Positions 60,928 through 64,000 of a stretch of DNA of 64,000 nucleotides are shown here, piece after piece (the stretch's first letter is position 1; the number at the start of each line of letters is the position of its first letter). A program made the translations under genes and the position numbers. Location of the stretch: the NCBI GenBank assembly GCA_003116855.1, contig BEWT01000015.1, positions 37,398-101,397 on the forward strand, in the 5' to 3' direction. A model generated the notes under the pieces. It did no database searches. It saw only the letters and a list, made by a program, of their open reading frames with translations, and was not told where the DNA came from. This stretch comes from Desulfurococcaceae archaeon AG1 (GTDB lineage Archaea; Thermoproteota; Thermoprotei_A; Sulfolobales; AG1).

Positions 60928-62062
60928 ATTCGAAGCCGTCTTTTGTTACTACTATTGTGTCTGAGTGTCTGAATCCTCCTAGGTTTTCAACATAGATCCC
61001 TGGTTCTACTGTCATTACCATGCCTTCCTCGAGTGTTCTGTTATCTCCTATGTCGAAGAATGGTGCCTCGTGGTATTCTAGGCCGATTCCGTGGCCTGTG
61101 TGGTGTCTCCAGTATTTCATTAGGTCTTTTTCTTTGAAGAATCTCCTTACGTTTCTATCGACATCGCTGCATTTTACTCCTGGTTTTATGCTTTCTAGCG
61201 CTATTCTTCTGGCTTCGAGCATTAATTTGAAGAACCTTCTCTGCTCCTCCGACGGTTCTCCAACGATCATTGTTCTCTCGAGCTCTGCTCCATAACCGCT
61301 TACAAGGGCTGTTGCTCCTGTTACTAGCACGTCTCCCTTCTTTATGATCGCATGTATTGTGAGGGAGTGTGGGTAGTAGGAGTGCTTCCCAACCTGTCCT
61401 CTGAAGCCTGCCCTTGCTCCCGAGGCCCAGCCGGCTGGTCTGTAGATCCCTTTGAGTGCTCTAGCCATAGCCATTGTAGCATCCATGCTCGCTCTGAGCG
61501 AGACCTCGTCTTCATATAGCCCTGGTCTTGTATATTCCTGGAGCAGTCTATGGGCTAGCGAAGCCCACTTAGCACTCTCCCTCAGAAGCCTTATCTCCTC
61601 CTCGGATTTTACGAGCCTCATATTCTCGATCAAATCCCTCTCATAGCTATAGCTAGCCTTAAGAACCTCGCTAAGCCTAGGACCTCTATAACCATATATA
61701 TGGGCATAGCCATCAACATCGAAACCTATCCTCTTACCCTCAAGCCCGAGCCCTCTCAGATAATCTGCTATAACCAGCATTGGGTGCTTCTCATCGGGAT
61801 ACTCATCATAGCTCAAAACCCTATCCGCGTATGAGTATTTCTCGGCATGCTCCAATTCAAGCCTAGGGACTATAAGGATTTTCTCACCGCTTGAGAGAAC
61901 CACAGCAGCAATAGGCCTCTCAGTAGGTATGTGGAAGAAGTTAGTAACATAAGCTATATTCGCGGCCGAAACCAGGTAGAGGGCATCAAGATTCCTCCTA
62001 GCCATCTCAGAAGTTATATTCAAAACCCTCCTCTCAACCTCCCTCTTAGATATAACAAGCAT
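60878..62062 (-). CDS. M24 (creatinase/Xaa-Pro dipeptidase) family protein with an altered metal site
   Basis: An N-terminal creatinase domain and a C-terminal pita-bread domain make up about 394 residues. The metal ligands look changed: the first aspartate position in VTGATALVSGYGAELERT is threonine, the second is glutamate, and the last glutamate is serine in GFRHSDTIVV. The histidine (HHTGHGIGLEYHE) and the VEPGIY glutamate are kept. This recalls creatinase, which works without metal, so dipeptidase activity is doubtful. The ATG at 62062 has GGTG just upstream and a TATATATA box near 62094. Confidence 0.82.
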   Translation of the reverse strand: MLVISKREVERRVLNITSEMARRNLDALYLVSAANIAYVTNFFHIPTERPIAAVVLSSGEKILIVPRLELEHAEKYSYADRVLSYDEYPDEKHPMLVIADYLRGLGLEGKRIGFDVDGYAHIYGYRGPRLSEVLKASYSYERDLIENMRLVKSEEEIRLLRESAKWASLAHRLLQEYTRPGLYEDEVSLRASMDATMAMARALKGIYRPAGWASGARAGFRGQVGKHSYYPHSLTIHAIIKKGDVLVTGATALVSGYGAELERTMIVGEPSEEQRRFFKLMLEARRIALESIKPGVKCSDVDRNVRRFFKEKDLMKYWRHHTGHGIGLEYHEAPFFDIGDNRTLEEGMVMTVEPGIYVENLGGFRHSDTIVVTKDGFEFITHYPEELEDLIIPA

Positions 62063-62228
62063 ACAGACACCAATGATTATAATCAAAGCTATATATAAAT
62101 CGCGGTTCCCATAGCAGGTAAAACGTCTAACCAGATCCTAGGTTTTAACCTACAGCAGGGTTGCTAGCCATATATAAAAATAATAAATATAAGAGCTCTT
62201 TATCCCAGGTATATGTGAGGTGGTATAG

Positions 62229-64000
62229 ATTAGAGAACAGATTATCCTTATAACCAGAGATCTAGCCTGTTTCGTGATGCTGGTTATAGCTGTTATGAGT
62301 ATAATAGGACCAGCAGCACCCGGGCTCATACTAGTAGCCGAGGCCCAGGCGAGACCCAGGCTTAGCTTTGAAATGCTCTCCCTCCCATGGTTCCCTCTCT
62401 CCGATAAGGCTGCAGAGGTGGTTGCTGAGCAGCTGAAAAAAGTGGGTATAGAGATCAGGGTTGTTAAGCTAGAGTCCTCTGTAATGTATCCGAGGATCAT
62501 GAATACCTTTGACTACGACTCCTTCGCACTAGCCGTATCCCAGAGCCCAGACCCTACTGGGATGCTTAACGCTATGCATAGTAGGAACGCCATACCAGGC
62601 GGCTCTAACTACTGGGGCTATGCAAACCCTGAGGTTGATAGGCTTATAGATATGGTTCTAACTGCTAAGAGTGAGGATGAGGCTAGGGAGCTGGCGTGGA
62701 AGGTTCAGGCAATGGTGGCTAATGGTCCATTCATACCGCTATATCTAAGCATAAATACACAGGTGATAAGGGCTGAGTGGAAGAACTATACATTGATGCC
62801 TGGAGGTATAATAGAGGCTTATAATAGGTGGAGCCTGCTCTACATGTATAAATCCGATAAGCTGGAGGAGAATGTGTTCAGGATAGCCTTCCCCTCAGAT
62901 ATACTGAGCCTCAACCCGTTCATGGCAACAGATCTGAGATCCCTGTGGATCATAGCCCAGATCTACGATCCCTTAGTAGCGCTCAGCCCAGATCTCAAAC
63001 CAGTCCCCTGGCTCGCCGAGAGATGGGAGGTCTCGCAAGACGGGCTTAACTATACATTCTACCTGAGAAAAGGGGTTAAGTTCCACGACGGTTCAGAGCT
63101 GACCGCTGATGATGTGGTCTTCACATATAAATTCGGCATAGCTAATAAAGCACCAAGATATCTGGGAGCAATAGCGGTTTTGATCAAGGATATAGAGAAG
63201 ATCGATGACTATACGGTTAGATTTATCCTGAAGGATCCATCACCATTCTTCCTAGTAAGCCTGGCCACCAGCTTCCAGTTCATAGTTCCGAAAAAGATCT
63301 GGGAGAATCAGAACGTAACATGGGCTAACCCCAACCCAATAGGGACAGGGCCTTTCAAGTTCGTGAGCAGAACTCCTGGAGAGAGCATTGTTCTAGAGAG
63401 GAACCCCGATTACTTCAAAGGAGCCCCGAAGATCTTTAGGATTATAATGAGGGTTATTCCAGAGGCAGAGACCAGGTATTACTCAATAAAGAGGGGAGAT
63501 GTCGATACTGAGAGATACGCTACAAGCTTTAGCCTCATCCCCGACGCAGAGAAGGATCCCAACCTAAGGGTTGTGAAAACCCCCGATATATGGCTCATCT
63601 ATATAGCCTTCAACTATAGGAGATATAACGACACAAGGATATTTGAGGCTATCAACTATGCCCTCGATAGGGATGAGATTATAAAGAGGGCTGCTGGAGG
63701 GTATGGAGTGCCTGTATATACTATACTTAATAAGGAGTGGCACGGTGGTTATGCAAACACAAACATAACGTTCAAATACGATCCCGAGAAAGCAATCAAG
63801 ATCCTAGAGGATGCAGGCTGGCTCCCAGGACCCGATGGGATAAGGATCTATGTAGGGAAGCAGCAGACAGCAACCCCAACACCGCAGACAACACCGCCCA
63901 CCACGCCTACCACGACTCCAACTACGACTCCAACCACACCTACACCGACTATAACAACACCCCCGCCACAGACAACCCCAGCCCCTCCTGCTGCGCCTGG
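62229..64000 (+). CDS. Peptide/nickel-type ABC substrate-binding protein (SBP_bac_5), partial, lobes in permuted order
   Basis: The reading frame runs off the window. After a hydrophobic signal (about residues 17-42) comes the second half of a family 5 binding protein (RLSFEMLSLPWFP to IRAEWKNYTLMPGG), then its first half (FRIAFPSDILSLNPFM to EDAGWLPGPDGIRIYVG), then a Thr/Pro-rich stalk that continues beyond the edge. The normal order is the reverse. The frame opens after a stop at 62226; the first usual start is GTG at 62274, which would lack the charged signal N-region. ATT at 62229, with AGGTGG just before it, is a possible non-standard start. Confidence 0.8.
   Translation, partial: MREQIILITRDLACFVMLVIAVMSIIGPAAPGLILVAEAQARPRLSFEMLSLPWFPLSDKAAEVVAEQLKKVGIEIRVVKLESSVMYPRIMNTFDYDSFALAVSQSPDPTGMLNAMHSRNAIPGGSNYWGYANPEVDRLIDMVLTAKSEDEARELAWKVQAMVANGPFIPLYLSINTQVIRAEWKNYTLMPGGIIEAYNRWSLLYMYKSDKLEENVFRIAFPSDILSLNPFMATDLRSLWIIAQIYDPLVALSPDLKPVPWLAERWEVSQDGLNYTFYLRKGVKFHDGSELTADDVVFTYKFGIANKAPRYLGAIAVLIKDIEKIDDYTVRFILKDPSPFFLVSLATSFQFIVPKKIWENQNVTWANPNPIGTGPFKFVSRTPGESIVLERNPDYFKGAPKIFRIIMRVIPEAETRYYSIKRGDVDTERYATSFSLIPDAEKDPNLRVVKTPDIWLIYIAFNYRRYNDTRIFEAINYALDRDEIIKRAAGGYGVPVYTILNKEWHGGYANTNITFKYDPEKAIKILEDAGWLPGPDGIRIYVGKQQTATPTPQTTPPTTPTTTPTTTPTTPTPTITTPPPQTTPAPPAAP

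Overview
The window looks like a chromosomal segment of a thermophilic crenarchaeon (Thermoprotei). The genes have archaeal partners and order (RIO2 kinase next to an Sm-like protein and a COG2433/DUF460 protein). Starts mix ATG, GTG and TTG. TATA boxes sit about 25-30 bases upstream of many starts, so many messages look leaderless or short-leadered. Codon use is rich in ATA and AGG/AGA. Solitary elements resemble the CRISPR repeats of Sulfolobales. I cannot name the genus. I see no rRNA, tRNA, insertion sequence or prophage.

Layout. 1-7.1 kb: the end of a threonine dehydratase, a nicotinamidase-like hydrolase, a tight tetrapyrrole operon (hemB-hemL-hemC-cobA), a stand-alone Lrp ligand domain and a nucleotidyltransferase. 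7.1-17.2 kb: an HpaB/4-hydroxybutyryl-CoA dehydratase superfamily enzyme, a first Liv-type ABC importer, an acyl-CoA ligase with an SDR, a DCC-like protein and a methyltransferase. 17.2-17.8 kb: a GC-rich, hairpin-rich intergenic block that looks like a structured RNA. 17.8-34.7 kb: a carboxylic-acid catabolism region with a fused 3-hydroxyacyl-CoA dehydrogenase/enoyl-CoA hydratase, three more acyl-CoA ligases, a MaoC hydratase, a KAS III-like enzyme, an alpha/beta hydrolase, a second Liv-type importer, and a regulator carrying two TetR DNA-binding domains in one chain. 35.3-36.8 kb: TusA plus a YeeE/YedE sulfur transporter. 37.1-42.9 kb: a complete histidine degradation set (hutU, hutI, hutG, hutH). 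43.5-50.9 kb: a sugar locus (GHL6-type glycoside hydrolase, TrmB-like regulator, divergent sugar ABC importer). 51-64 kb: an epimerase, a retropepsin-like protein, an amidase, a formamidase-type enzyme, the RNA-processing group (Sm, RIO2, DUF460), a ComA-like enzyme, a DNA methyltransferase, an orphan VapB-like antitoxin, an M24 protein and the start of a peptide-binding protein.

How the genes work together. The strongest candidate for an undescribed system is at 22.9-34.7 kb. A seven-gene operon (KAS III-like, hydrolase, binding protein, two ATPases, two permeases) is divergent from one acyl-CoA ligase and close to a second ligase. TAGTGA/TCACTA-type palindromes lie at their promoters, and a tandem-TetR regulator is encoded next to them. 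This suggests import, CoA activation and breakdown of a carboxylic acid under one repressor. In the Hut set, HutG would release formamide, which the acetamidase/formamidase-family enzyme at 54 kb could hydrolyse.

Other points of interest: a peptide-binding protein whose lobes appear circularly permuted, solitary CRISPR-repeat-like elements at up to four places, a Rossmann epimerase whose only plausible start is CTG, and several enzymes that lack residues their families normally need.
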